From Mycolicibacterium pulveris (GTDB taxonomy: Bacteria > Actinomycetota > Actinomycetes > Mycobacteriales > Mycobacteriaceae), in assembly GCF_010725725.1 (NCBI RefSeq), contig NZ_AP022599.1, positions 4,774,001-4,838,000 on the forward strand: DNA of 64,000 nt, given 5' to 3'. The notes beneath the pieces were generated by a model. That model did not search any database. It was given only the letters and a program-made list of their open reading frames with translations, and was not told the origin of the DNA. Shown here in pieces: positions 44,743 through 52,574 of the stretch. The position numbers were made by a program, and so were the translations under genes. Position 1 is the first letter of the stretch, and every line of letters starts with the position of its first letter.

Positions 44743-45945
44743 GTGCGGACGCCTGCGGCGCTGTCCCGCTGGGCCGGGCGCGCGCGACGTGCACTGGCCC
44801 AGCGCAACCTCGACCGCGACAACCTGCTGATGCTCGGCAAGTCGGTGCTGGCGGGCACGGTCGCCTGGCTGCTGGCCTCGCAGGTGTTCGACGCCACCCA
44901 CGCCACGTTCGCGCCGTTCTCCGCGGTGCTGCTCATGCAGATCACGATCGCCGACTCGGTGCAGATGGCGATCCGCTACACCGCCGCCGTCGTCGTCGGT
45001 GTCTGCCTCGCCGGGGCGATCGTGCTGCCATGGGGCGCACAGCCGTGGCTGTTTCCGGTCATTCTGCTGCTCGCCCTGGGCCTCGGTCGTTGGCATCGGC
45101 TCGGCAGCCAGGGCATCAACGTGACGGTCGCGGCGATCTTCGCCTACGGCGCGTTCGCGATGCCCGACCCGGGGATCTCGCCGTCGTCGCAGCTGCCCGA
45201 GATCGCGGGAATGGTGGTGCTGGGCGCCTCCGTCGCCGTGACCATCAACCTTCTGGTGGCGCCGCCGTTGCGGTACCGCAGCGCCGGATACGCCGTCGAG
45301 GCGTTCAGCGACTCGCTGTCAGACCTGCTGACCGACGTCGTCGAGGGCTTGGAGAGCGGGACGCTCGACGCCGACGCCGCGACCGAATGGCGGCGGTATG
45401 CCAACGACATCCTGCGGCTGGCCGTGCAGGTGCGGGCCACCGTGGATCATGCGGACCAGACCTCGAAGTTCAACCCGCGCCGGTTGCTGGTGCGTGAGCA
45501 CCGGAGCTTCGACGGATATCGGGTGACGATCCAGGCTGCGGATCGGATCACCGGGCAGGTGCGCTCGGTCACCAGCGGGCTGAGCCGGCTGGCCGAGCGT
45601 GACCCCGGCGATCCGCAGCCGCGCTACGGCGGGTTCGTGCGTCACTTGGCGACGGTGCTGTCCGCGGTGCGCGACGCCGTCGCCGCGATGGGCGCCATCC
45701 ACTCGATCGCGGATCTCACCGACGGCGAACCGCTGGCGCACGCGGCCGGCTCCTGTCGGGCCGCGCTGGACAACCTCGCCTCCCACGCCCGAGGTAAGCA
45801 ACTCGACCAGCCCACCCAATGGTCGGTGTACGGCGGTCTGTACACCGACGCCCAGCGGCTGTGCGACGAGATCGGCTGGGCGCGTGACGGGCTCAACGAC
45901 GTCGCCGAGGACGTGCGCAGAAGCGCCCGCCCCGCGCGCAGTTGA
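44743..45945 (+). CDS. FUSC/ArAE-family transporter-like membrane protein
   Basis: A 400-residue protein from GTG 44743 with AAGGAGAGG upstream. The N-terminal half has about six hydrophobic segments (about 30-180), including SVLAGTVAWLLASQVF and APFSAVLLMQITIADSVQ, the pattern of the FUSC/aromatic acid exporter superfamily. The C-terminal half (about 185-400) is cytosolic and helical. Members export aromatic acids or similar compounds. A second, larger FUSC protein is encoded at 54413. It converges on glnA3 with a two-base gap. Confidence 0.78.
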   Translation: MRTPAALSRWAGRARRALAQRNLDRDNLLMLGKSVLAGTVAWLLASQVFDATHATFAPFSAVLLMQITIADSVQMAIRYTAAVVVGVCLAGAIVLPWGAQPWLFPVILLLALGLGRWHRLGSQGINVTVAAIFAYGAFAMPDPGISPSSQLPEIAGMVVLGASVAVTINLLVAPPLRYRSAGYAVEAFSDSLSDLLTDVVEGLESGTLDADAATEWRRYANDILRLAVQVRATVDHADQTSKFNPRRLLVREHRSFDGYRVTIQAADRITGQVRSVTSGLSRLAERDPGDPQPRYGGFVRHLATVLSAVRDAVAAMGAIHSIADLTDGEPLAHAAGSCRAALDNLASHARGKQLDQPTQWSVYGGLYTDAQRLCDEIGWARDGLNDVAEDVRRSARPARS

Positions 45946-45947
45946 AC

Positions 45948-47309
45948 TCACACGCTCCAGGCCAGCCGGAACTTGTCGGCGAGTTCCTCGGGTGCCATGT
46001 CGCCGTAGGTGGCCTGCTCGTAGCGACGGACCGCGACGGTGGCGTCAACGGCCTCGTCCCCGAGGATCGAACGCAGCAACGACGACCGGTCCAGCCGCTC
46101 GATCGCCTCGCCGTGATCCTGCGAGAGCAGCGTGATGCCGGCCTGTGCGCGTTGCGCGTCGGTCATGGTGGCCGGCCCGACGGTCGTCTCCTGCCCCAGC
46201 GACAGCTTGCGCTCGATGCCGTCGAGCGCCAACCCCAGGATGGTGGCGGTCGCGAAATAGGGGTTGGCCGACGGGTCGATCACCTTCACCTCGACGTTCG
46301 CGCCGCACGGATTGCTCGGCCCGCCGATGAGGAAACGCACCGCGGCCTCTCGGTTCTCGGTGCCCCAGCAGACGTATGCCCCCGACCAGCGTCCCGGCTT
46401 GAGCCGCATGCCGGACAGCACCGAGCCGCACAGCACCCCCTGCGCCTCCGGCAGCCCGGCGATCAGCCCGGCGATCGCCGACTGGCCTTCCGGCGTCATC
46501 GAGCCGATACCGTCGCCACCGGAGAACAGCGGGGTCTCTCCGCGTGTGAGCGAAAAGTGTTGATGCGAGCCCGATCCCACGCTGTCTGCGAACGGCACCG
46601 GCGACAGGCTGACCCGCAGCCCATGCTGGCGGGCCACACGGCCGATGATGATGCGCATCAGCACAAGTTGGTCGGCCGCGGCCACCGGCGGCACCGGGGA
46701 CAGCGAGATCTCGAACTGGTTGCGCCCGTACTCGGGGTGGAACTGCTCGATCGAAACCCCTGATCCGGCAGCGGCATTGGTGACGTCACGGACGAAGCCT
46801 TCGAATTCCAGCACGCCGGCCAGGCCGTACTGGGCCCACAGGTGCGACGGCAGCGGCGTGCCGTCCGCAGCCACGAGCACGAACTCCATCTCGTGCCCGA
46901 CGACCGCGTCGATGCCCGCCTCGGTCATCCGCTCGACCACCCTGCTGAGCGCGCCGCGGCTGCAGTAGGGATCGGGCGAACCGTCCTGGTTGAAGAAAGC
47001 CCCAGGCGCCCAGGCCAATCCGTCGCCGAGGATGCGCAGCGCGCCGAGGTCGATACGGATCCGCTGGTCCCCCACCACACCGATCGCGTCGCCGAAGACG
47101 ATGCCGGTCTGGTCGATGGCGAACACATGCCACACCGGGCTGGCGCCCAGGCCGGGATCGGCGAAGGCGCTCATCCGGCGCAGCGGAACGGTCTTGGCGA
47201 GCGTGAGCCCCGCCGGGTTGACGACCGTGCCGATCAGCGTGGTGACCCCGTCGGCCTCGAGCTGAGCGATCGCCGCGGCGGCGAGCGGTTTGGCGGCGCG
47301 CGATGTCAT
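45948..47309 (-). CDS. glnA3: Glutamine synthetase-family protein GlnA3
   Basis: A 453-residue glutamine-synthetase-fold ligase matching M. tuberculosis GlnA3 (Rv1878, about 450 aa) in size and neighbourhood (next to bacterioferritin). Recognisable parts are the metal-binding GHEMEFVL (about 140), QFHPEYGRNQFEISLSP, GSGSHQHFSL and the ATP-site NREAAVRFLIGGPSNPCGANVEVKVIDPSANPYFA, cited here in pieces. It lacks the usual C-terminal adenylation tyrosine motif of GlnA1, so GlnE control is unlikely. In actinobacteria such paralogues often act as gamma-glutamyl-polyamine or gamma-glutamylamide synthetases; that role is an inference here. Confidence 0.9.
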   Translation of the reverse strand: MTSRAAKPLAAAAIAQLEADGVTTLIGTVVNPAGLTLAKTVPLRRMSAFADPGLGASPVWHVFAIDQTGIVFGDAIGVVGDQRIRIDLGALRILGDGLAWAPGAFFNQDGSPDPYCSRGALSRVVERMTEAGIDAVVGHEMEFVLVAADGTPLPSHLWAQYGLAGVLEFEGFVRDVTNAAAGSGVSIEQFHPEYGRNQFEISLSPVPPVAAADQLVLMRIIIGRVARQHGLRVSLSPVPFADSVGSGSHQHFSLTRGETPLFSGGDGIGSMTPEGQSAIAGLIAGLPEAQGVLCGSVLSGMRLKPGRWSGAYVCWGTENREAAVRFLIGGPSNPCGANVEVKVIDPSANPYFATATILGLALDGIERKLSLGQETTVGPATMTDAQRAQAGITLLSQDHGEAIERLDRSSLLRSILGDEAVDATVAVRRYEQATYGDMAPEELADKFRLAWSV

Positions 47310-47339
47310 GGGGGCAATTGTGCGGGCTCGCGCGGGTGA

Positions 47340-47822
47340 TTAGAGCGTGATCTTGCAGCTTTGGCCGATGTCGAGGGTGCGCAGCATCCGGCCCATGCCC
47401 AACCACATCGCGCAGGACAGCGCGAGATCGGTGAGCAGTTCATCGTCGAAGTGCGCGCGGCACCGCGCCCAGAAGTCCTCGTCGTCGCGCAGGCCGGTGT
47501 GGTCGGAGGCGAATCGCTCGGCGAACTCCGCGGCGAGGCGTTCCTGCGCGCTGTAGCCCGGCCACGTCCGCCATTGCGCGGCGTGATCGTAGAGATCCTC
47601 GTCGACGCCGGCCGCCGTACCCTGCGAATCGCGGGTGTTCTGGCACACCACGCATTCGTTGGCCAACGCAATGACCATCCTGGCCAACTCACGCACGCGC
47701 AGCGGCAGCCGGTTCTTGGTGTAGACGGCGTTGGTGAAGCCGGCCATCGCGGTCCCGATGTCGGGCGACTTGACCAGCCAGGCCGCCGCGTCGTCGTCGG
47801 CGAAATCTCCTATTCGGCTCAT
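47340..47822 (-). CDS. Carboxymuconolactone-decarboxylase/AhpD-like protein
   Basis: A 160-residue all-helical protein with the AhpD-type active site NECVVCQNTRD (Glu56, Cys57, Cys60) and upstream VRELARMVIALA. The two redox cysteines point to alkylhydroperoxidase or disulfide-exchange activity rather than decarboxylation. ATG 47822 is chosen. A KstR-type operator lies 30 bases upstream, so the protein may handle peroxides formed during steroid oxidation. It is 30 bases from the glnA3 start on the same strand, so glnA3 could be read from this promoter too. Confidence 0.83.
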   Translation of the reverse strand: MSRIGDFADDDAAAWLVKSPDIGTAMAGFTNAVYTKNRLPLRVRELARMVIALANECVVCQNTRDSQGTAAGVDEDLYDHAAQWRTWPGYSAQERLAAEFAERFASDHTGLRDDEDFWARCRAHFDDELLTDLALSCAMWLGMGRMLRTLDIGQSCKITL

Positions 47823-47852
47823 GGCCGAATCGTACGCTGGCGACCGCAAAGT

Positions 47853-47866
47853 TGGAACACGTTCTA
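47853..47866. promoter_or_regulatory. KstR-type operator (exact match) before the AhpD-like gene
   Basis: TGGAACACGTTCTA satisfies all fixed bases of TnnAACnnGTTnnA, including the full GAACACGTTC core shared with the site at 57008. It lies 30 bases upstream of ATG 47822 on the minus strand. Confidence 0.77.
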
Positions 47867-48017
47867 ATATGCGGGATGAAGGCCGGCAATCATGTGGCGG
47901 CCGCGGTCATCTCGGCGCGCTCGTTAGGTGAGCTAGGAAAGTTACAGCGGTCGCCGGGCAGGGTTGCCGGAAGGGCGCGGGCGAAAACGCGGGCCCGCGA
48001 TCAGGAGCGTCTGATCG

Positions 48018-48503
48018 TTACAAGCTGGTCGGTGGCCGCGAGACGCACTGTGCCGCGTAGAGCTCGTCGCCCAGCTTGTCCATCAACTGCAGCTGGGTCT
48101 CGAGGTAGTCGATGTGGTCCTCTTCGCTGGCCAGGATCTTCTCCAGCAGGTTCGCGGTCGTGGCGTCTTCCTTCTCGCGGCACATGATGATGCCGGGCTT
48201 CAACCGCGCCATCACCTCGTACTCGATCGCCAGGTCGGCTTCGAATTGTTCACGCAGATTCTGGCCAATTCGCAGGGAGAACAACCGCTGGTAATTCGGC
48301 AACCCGTCCAGCATGAGAATTCGGTCGGTGATTTCCTCCGCATGATTCATTTCGTCGAATGATTCTTTGCGGGTGTACTCGGCGAGCTCCGTGAAGCCCC
48401 AATTCGCCTGCATCTTCGAATGCAGGAAATACTGGTTGATGGCTGTGAGTTCGCTTGTCAATTGCTCGTTGAGCAATTTCAGAACGTCCGGGTCGCCTTG
48501 CAT
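48018..48503 (-). CDS. bfrA: Bacterioferritin BfrA
   Basis: A 161-residue bacterioferritin. Ferroxidase ligands match E. coli Bfr numbering: Glu18 in TSELTAINQ, Glu51 and His54 in FDEMNHAEE, later Glu and His in SEEDHIDYLE. Met52, the inter-subunit heme ligand, is present. It forms a 24-mer that stores iron as ferric mineral. In mycobacteria bfrA is an IdeR target activated in iron-replete cells. ATG 48503 gives the standard length. It shares a 241-base upstream region with a divergent gene pair that includes bfd. Confidence 0.95.
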   Translation of the reverse strand: MQGDPDVLKLLNEQLTSELTAINQYFLHSKMQANWGFTELAEYTRKESFDEMNHAEEITDRILMLDGLPNYQRLFSLRIGQNLREQFEADLAIEYEVMARLKPGIIMCREKEDATTANLLEKILASEEDHIDYLETQLQLMDKLGDELYAAQCVSRPPTSL

Positions 48504-48685
48504 CGTGGCTCCTTGGCACCTTGAGGGCTGATCAAGTGTCGCTGACGGTCGTGCGCCACCCAATCTAGTGCACAAGCGGGCCGCTAGACAGCCTTTGAGC
48601 TTGTGGGACGCGGTATTTCGGCGTTTCGGCGAGCGATTGGCATGCCGCGGAGCGCCGAGGCGGTACCAACTCTGGACTGCCTAGG

Positions 48686-48712
48686 CTAAGTAAGGCTAGA
48701 CTGTGCTAACCT
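48686..48712. promoter_or_regulatory. Iron-box-like half sites (possible IdeR site)
   Basis: The bfrA to hypothetical/bfd spacer holds TAAGGCTAG (48691-48699) and GCTAACCT (48705-48712), which resemble the left and right halves of the IdeR iron box TWAGGTWAGSCTWACCTWA, but the spacing is five bases too long. An offset alignment over 48686-48704 matches about 13 of 19 positions. IdeR control of bfrA in mycobacteria makes the location sensible; the match itself is weak. Confidence 0.4.
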
Positions 48713-48744
48713 CTTCGCGGCACGTCGAACAGGCAGGAAAACAG

Positions 48745-49380
48745 ATGAGTGAGAATAATTTGCACTCGCTTATTCTCGCCTGCGATTTCCGTGTCGATGA
48801 CGTCGAACGCATGTGGGGCTGGCTGAAAAAGCATCGTGACGGATTGGCCTCGATAGGCGCCCACCACGTCGTGCTATACACCTCGATCTGGGAGCCGCGA
48901 CGAGTATTGGTCACGATCGGAATTCGACGGGCCGGCTCCATCCGTGAGGTTTTGCGGTCCCCAGCGATATTCGAGTGGTTCGACATTTCCGGCGTCGACG
49001 ACATCCCGCCCATTTTTGGCGGCGAAGTGGTGGAGAAGATCGACCTCTACCCGCCGTCCCCCGAAGATCACGTCGGGCGCGTGGTGGTCGGTGTCATGTC
49101 GTCGGTCCACGACGTCGGCGCGCTGATGGTGAAGGTGCACGACGGGCTGGACCGGTTCAAGCGCGGAGGGGTCCGCAAGATCTGGGTCTATCGGGCGCTC
49201 GACGACGGGCACGAGGTGCTGATCCTGCAGGAGATCGAGGACGAGGTCGCCGCCCGGCAGTGGCTCGACCACCCCGACGCCGCCGCCGAATGGATGTGCC
49301 AGGCGGGTTTCGGCCCCTACCCCACCCAGTTCGTAGGCAGGTTCGCCCACATCATGAGCATCGACGAGCGAAGCGGTTAG
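48745..49380 (+). CDS. Hypothetical protein upstream of bfd
   Basis: A 211-residue soluble protein starting at ATG 48745 with GGCAGGAAAA upstream. It appears to be two ferredoxin-like beta-alpha-beta halves: residues about 5-90 (SLILACDFRVDDVERMW to GIRRAGSIREV) and about 115-205 (VVVGVMSSVHDVGALM to LILQEIEDEVAARQW). This is the look of dimeric alpha+beta barrel (EthD/ABM-type) proteins. No catalytic motif is identified. It lies eight bases before bfd, so it is probably coexpressed with the iron-release system. Confidence 0.7.
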   Translation: MSENNLHSLILACDFRVDDVERMWGWLKKHRDGLASIGAHHVVLYTSIWEPRRVLVTIGIRRAGSIREVLRSPAIFEWFDISGVDDIPPIFGGEVVEKIDLYPPSPEDHVGRVVVGVMSSVHDVGALMVKVHDGLDRFKRGGVRKIWVYRALDDGHEVLILQEIEDEVAARQWLDHPDAAAEWMCQAGFGPYPTQFVGRFAHIMSIDERSG

Positions 49381-49388
49381 GGGCGCCG

Positions 49389-49583
49389 GTGTTTGTCTGT
49401 CTGTGCATGGGAATCACGAGCAACGACGTCGACGAGGTCGTCGGCAACGGAGCGACCACGTCCAAGCAGATCGCCGAGGCGTGCGGTGCCGGTGGCGACT
49501 GCGGGCGCTGCCGACGCACCCTGCGCGCGATCATCGCGGCCCACCATGAGGTCAACGGCTGTCCCAAGGCCGTCAACCACTAG
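49389..49583 (+). CDS. bfd: Bacterioferritin-associated ferredoxin Bfd
   Basis: A 64-residue [2Fe-2S] protein from GTG 49389. Cys4, Cys6, Cys38 and Cys41 fall at exactly the positions of E. coli Bfd ligands (VCLCMG and CGRC). Bfd delivers electrons to bacterioferritin to release stored iron. The nearby bfrA gene and shared promoter region fit this partnership. It follows the hypothetical gene by eight bases. Confidence 0.93.
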   Translation: MFVCLCMGITSNDVDEVVGNGATTSKQIAEACGAGGDCGRCRRTLRAIIAAHHEVNGCPKAVNH

Positions 49584-49598
49584 CTCAGTACCCGTGCC

Positions 49599-50660
49599 TC
49601 AACGCGCGGCGATGTCCAGCACCACCACCCGCCACGCGGTCGCACAGCCCTCGGGGTCTGCGGCCACCCGCCCGCCGAGTTCGGCGTCGAACGCCGCGCG
49701 AATGCGGTCGCGGGCCGTCGCGTCGCGGTCGGAATCCAACGCGGCCCACAACGACTCCCCGAACGCCGCCCGGAACGACCTCACGACGGCGTCCACGTAG
49801 CTGTCCAGCTCGCCGTCGCGTTGGTAGGCCAGGAAATACGGATCCGCTGCCGAGCGCAGTTCGGCGCGGCGCAGATCCATGCGTGCCCGCAGCCGCGGGT
49901 CGTCGAACGGTGCGACGAACTCGGCCAGCGTGCGATTCCAGGTGGGGATGGTCATGCGCTGGTATTCGGCCGCGCGCACCACGCCGGCCTCGACCAGCGC
50001 GCGCAGACCGTCGTTGGCGGCGTTCATCACTCCCTCCGCACCGCTGGTGCCGTCGTCGTCGTTGGCGCCGCCGAGCACGATCAGCCGGCCCGACGTGCGG
50101 AGTTCGGCCGCGCGGTGCTGCAGGAATTGCCGCCAGTCCTGGGCGGACTGCTGCTGCAGCGTGAGCCGGACGGCGCCGGTGGCGAACGGCGTGTAGATGT
50201 GGTCGGGAATGGCCGCGTCGACCCGGCTCAGCCAGTGCACCGCGATCGAGGACCAGCCCAGCGACAGGTACCCGTCGGGAAACAGCCGCTCATAGAACGA
50301 GCGCCCCGCGGCATAGGCGAACACATCCGGGACGCGCAGATAGCTCCGCGGTGCGGACTGCAAAAGCTCGAACAATGCCGAGAAGTCGTTGCCGGGAATG
50401 TCGGTGTGCACCACCATCACCGGGCCCGATTCGGCGCGAGCGGTCAACGCGCGCCGAATCGGCTCGAGCGAGTTGCCCCCGCCGGCCGCGCCGAAATCGG
50501 CGATCACGAACGGCAGCCCGTCCGCGGCCGGCGCGACCTCAGCGGCGGCCTGTTCGAACCAGTCCAGGGCCTGTTCGCCGAAGACATGCTGGGCCGCGGA
50601 GTGTGCGGTGTAGAAGCCGCGGCCCTCCATCCGGCCACTGACTGCGCGGTCGCCGGCCAT
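49599..50660 (-). CDS. SABATH-family SAM-dependent carboxyl methyltransferase (fatty acid O-methyltransferase-like)
   Basis: A 353-residue methyltransferase of the SABATH family, better known from plants. The SAM-binding region is FVIADFGAAGGGNSLEPI (about residue 52), followed by MVVHTDIPGNDFSALF, the aromatic LSLGWSSIAVHWLSR and IPTWNRTLAEF. A mycobacterial SABATH enzyme has been characterised as a fatty acid O-methyltransferase forming methyl esters, so this is the best guess. ATG 50660 or 50630 (MEGRGFYT) may be the start. It is the last gene of a six-gene minus-strand operon with nitrile-hydratase-like subunits. Confidence 0.85.
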   Translation of the reverse strand: MAGDRAVSGRMEGRGFYTAHSAAQHVFGEQALDWFEQAAAEVAPAADGLPFVIADFGAAGGGNSLEPIRRALTARAESGPVMVVHTDIPGNDFSALFELLQSAPRSYLRVPDVFAYAAGRSFYERLFPDGYLSLGWSSIAVHWLSRVDAAIPDHIYTPFATGAVRLTLQQQSAQDWRQFLQHRAAELRTSGRLIVLGGANDDDGTSGAEGVMNAANDGLRALVEAGVVRAAEYQRMTIPTWNRTLAEFVAPFDDPRLRARMDLRRAELRSAADPYFLAYQRDGELDSYVDAVVRSFRAAFGESLWAALDSDRDATARDRIRAAFDAELGGRVAADPEGCATAWRVVVLDIAAR

Positions 50661-50666
50661 CCGGGA

Positions 50667-51446
50667 TCACTGGGCCGCGCGGCGGCCGGTGAAATCGGCC
50701 AGCGCCTCGGCGTTGGCCGCGCCGCCCATCAACACCGCGAAGTGCTCGATCTCTCGGGCCGTCGCGGCGGCGATCTCGGCGCGGGTCGGCGCGACGATCG
50801 TCTGTTTGACCGCCATCAGGCTCGAAATCGGTTTGTCGGCAAGGATATTGGCGTGCCGACGGGCCTGCGGCATCAGGTCGTCGGGTTCGCACACCATCCA
50901 CGCCAACCCCATCCGTTGTGCCTGCTCGGCGTCCACCCACTCCGATGACATGAGCAGCCACGCGGCGTTCTGCCGCCCCATCAGCCGTGGCAACAGATAC
51001 GACGACGCCGCCTCCGGAGCCACCCCGAGGCTGGTGAACGGTGTCTTCAACCGCGCGGTCGAGGACATGAACACCAGGTCGGCATAGCCGAGAATCGTTG
51101 CGCCGATACCGACTCCGACACCGTTGACAGCGCAGATCAGCGGCTTGGGAAGGTCGGTGAGCGCGTCGATCATCGTCGAGAAGTGGCTGCCCTGCTCGTT
51201 GAAGGCCGGGTCGGTGATGCGGCGCTGCATCTCGTTGAGGTCGTTGCCCGCGCTGAACGCCCGGCCCGCGCCGGTCAGCAGCACCACGGCCACCTCCGGA
51301 TCGTCGGCGGCGTCACGTAACGCGGTCGCGGTGGCGTGATACAGCTCTTCGTTGAAGGCGTTGAGGACCTCGGGCCGGTTCAAGGTGAGGGTGCGCACCC
51401 GGTTCTCGTCGCTGATCTGCAGGGGCATCGGTTGCTCGTCGGTCAC
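50667..51446 (-). CDS. Enoyl-CoA hydratase/isomerase family protein
   Basis: A 259-residue crotonase-fold protein from GTG 51446. It shows LTLNRPEVLNAFN, AFSAGNDLNEM (first oxyanion loop, about 66), and AVNGVGVGIGATILGYADLVF (second oxyanion region, about 110), followed by FTSLGVAPEAASSYLLPRLMG. The common catalytic Glu of hydratases near 115 appears replaced, and the Glu in APEAASS remains, so it may be an isomerase or hydrolase-type crotonase. Its GTG overlaps the stop of the EthD-domain gene (GTGA), and the SABATH gene follows after six bases. Confidence 0.87.
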   Translation of the reverse strand: MTDEQPMPLQISDENRVRTLTLNRPEVLNAFNEELYHATATALRDAADDPEVAVVLLTGAGRAFSAGNDLNEMQRRITDPAFNEQGSHFSTMIDALTDLPKPLICAVNGVGVGIGATILGYADLVFMSSTARLKTPFTSLGVAPEAASSYLLPRLMGRQNAAWLLMSSEWVDAEQAQRMGLAWMVCEPDDLMPQARRHANILADKPISSLMAVKQTIVAPTRAEIAAATAREIEHFAVLMGGAANAEALADFTGRRAAQ

Positions 51447-52171
51447 CGGTCGACTGTACGACGCAGCGGATTGATGGCGAACGGGGTGCGATAGACGTAG
51501 CGGCTCGTCGGCACGGTGTCGACGTCACGGTTGGCGCCGAACGCCGCCGTACTGGCCACCATCCGCTCCATCCGGTCCCGCAGATCGTCGTCGTCGGCCG
51601 CGCCGAAGAACGCGCGCAGGTCCGAGATGGCTTCTGCGGGGAACAGTTCCTCGACGATGGCGGCCAGTGTCGGCGCGTCCGGCGTCAGCGCGCGCACGAC
51701 GGCGTTCTGGGTGTAGCCGAACGTCGCCTGGGTTTCGATGGCCACCGGAGTGTGGTCGATGTGCCACCGCGCAAGCCAGGTCGCCTCGTCCAAGTCGGCC
51801 GGGCGGCGCAGCAGCGCGACGTTGGCCAGGCCCGGGCTGCGCTGGCCGGGCACGGTCTCGGGCGGGGCCAGCGGAACCGACTCGGTGACCAGATAGGCGG
51901 CGACGTCCTCGGCTTCCCTCTGCAACCGCTCCACCGCTGCCGTCACCTGCTCGCCGTAGGACTGTTGCGTCCACAGCGTGACGAAGGCGACCACCGGAGG
52001 TTCCATCGTCGTCAGCGTCATCAACGAGTCGCGCACCGCGTCGTCGCGCAGGTTGATGGCAAGGCCCGGCAGGTCCATGTCGAGTAGGTCGGCCGCCACT
52101 CGCGCGCGCATGCGAGCGCACCATTTTTCGTCCGGCTCGGCGCCTCGCAGGGTGATGATGACTTTCTCCAC
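51443..52171 (-). CDS. EthD-domain protein (dimeric alpha+beta barrel)
   Basis: A 242-residue protein from GTG 52171. It seems to have two ferredoxin-like halves. The second (about 125-235) has NVALLRRPADLDEATWLARWHIDHTPVA, the typical EthD signature with a conserved H-x2-H/P loop. EthD-type proteins include dehydratases and heme-free monooxygenases, and some act as stabilisers of P450 systems. The catalytic role is unknown. It is 46 bases behind the small nitrile-hydratase-like subunit and coupled to the enoyl-CoA hydratase gene. Confidence 0.75.
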   Translation of the reverse strand: MEKVIITLRGAEPDEKWCARMRARVAADLLDMDLPGLAINLRDDAVRDSLMTLTTMEPPVVAFVTLWTQQSYGEQVTAAVERLQREAEDVAAYLVTESVPLAPPETVPGQRSPGLANVALLRRPADLDEATWLARWHIDHTPVAIETQATFGYTQNAVVRALTPDAPTLAAIVEELFPAEAISDLRAFFGAADDDDLRDRMERMVASTAAFGANRDVDTVPTSRYVYRTPFAINPLRRTVDR

Positions 52172-52217
52172 GCTGCCGAACCCTACCGTGGCCGCGGTGG
52201 CGTGGCCGTCGTCGCGG

Positions 52218-52574
52218 CTAGGCCTCCAGCCTTTCGCGAACCTCGGCCATCCGCCGGCGCAGTTCGGGCTCGTCGATGATGCCGCGGGCGACGAGCGAAT
52301 GCGCCAGCGCCACCAACTGGTTCTCCGGATACGGCAGGTCCGCGTACAGCGTCGCCGACAACTCGTCCTCCTCGTCGCGGCGCTGCTTGAAGGTCGGAAC
52401 CACCGTGTCGCAGGCCGCGCGGTCGAGCGCGTCGCACATGCCGTCGAGGCTCGTCTTCCACGGCGGCACGGGGTTCTCCACCCCGTACTTGGTCGCCATC
52501 CTTGACCACACCTGATTGCGCCGCACGATCTCCTGCAGCGGCGCGACCGGGTGCGGATTCTCTGCGGCGCTCAT
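52218..52574 (-). CDS. Small nitrile hydratase/thiocyanate hydrolase-type subunit or accessory protein
   Basis: A 118-residue protein. The C-terminal half has ENQLVALAHSLVARGIIDEPELRRRMAE, the helical pattern of the N-terminal domain of nitrile hydratase beta subunits and of their small accessory or third subunits. The N-terminal half contains PPWKTSLDGMCDALDR. It is translationally coupled to the alpha-type subunit gene (ATGA). It could be the third subunit seen in thiocyanate hydrolase and toyocamycin nitrile hydratase, or a metallochaperone-like activator. Confidence 0.7.
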   Translation of the reverse strand: MSAAENPHPVAPLQEIVRRNQVWSRMATKYGVENPVPPWKTSLDGMCDALDRAACDTVVPTFKQRRDEEDELSATLYADLPYPENQLVALAHSLVARGIIDEPELRRRMAEVRERLEA

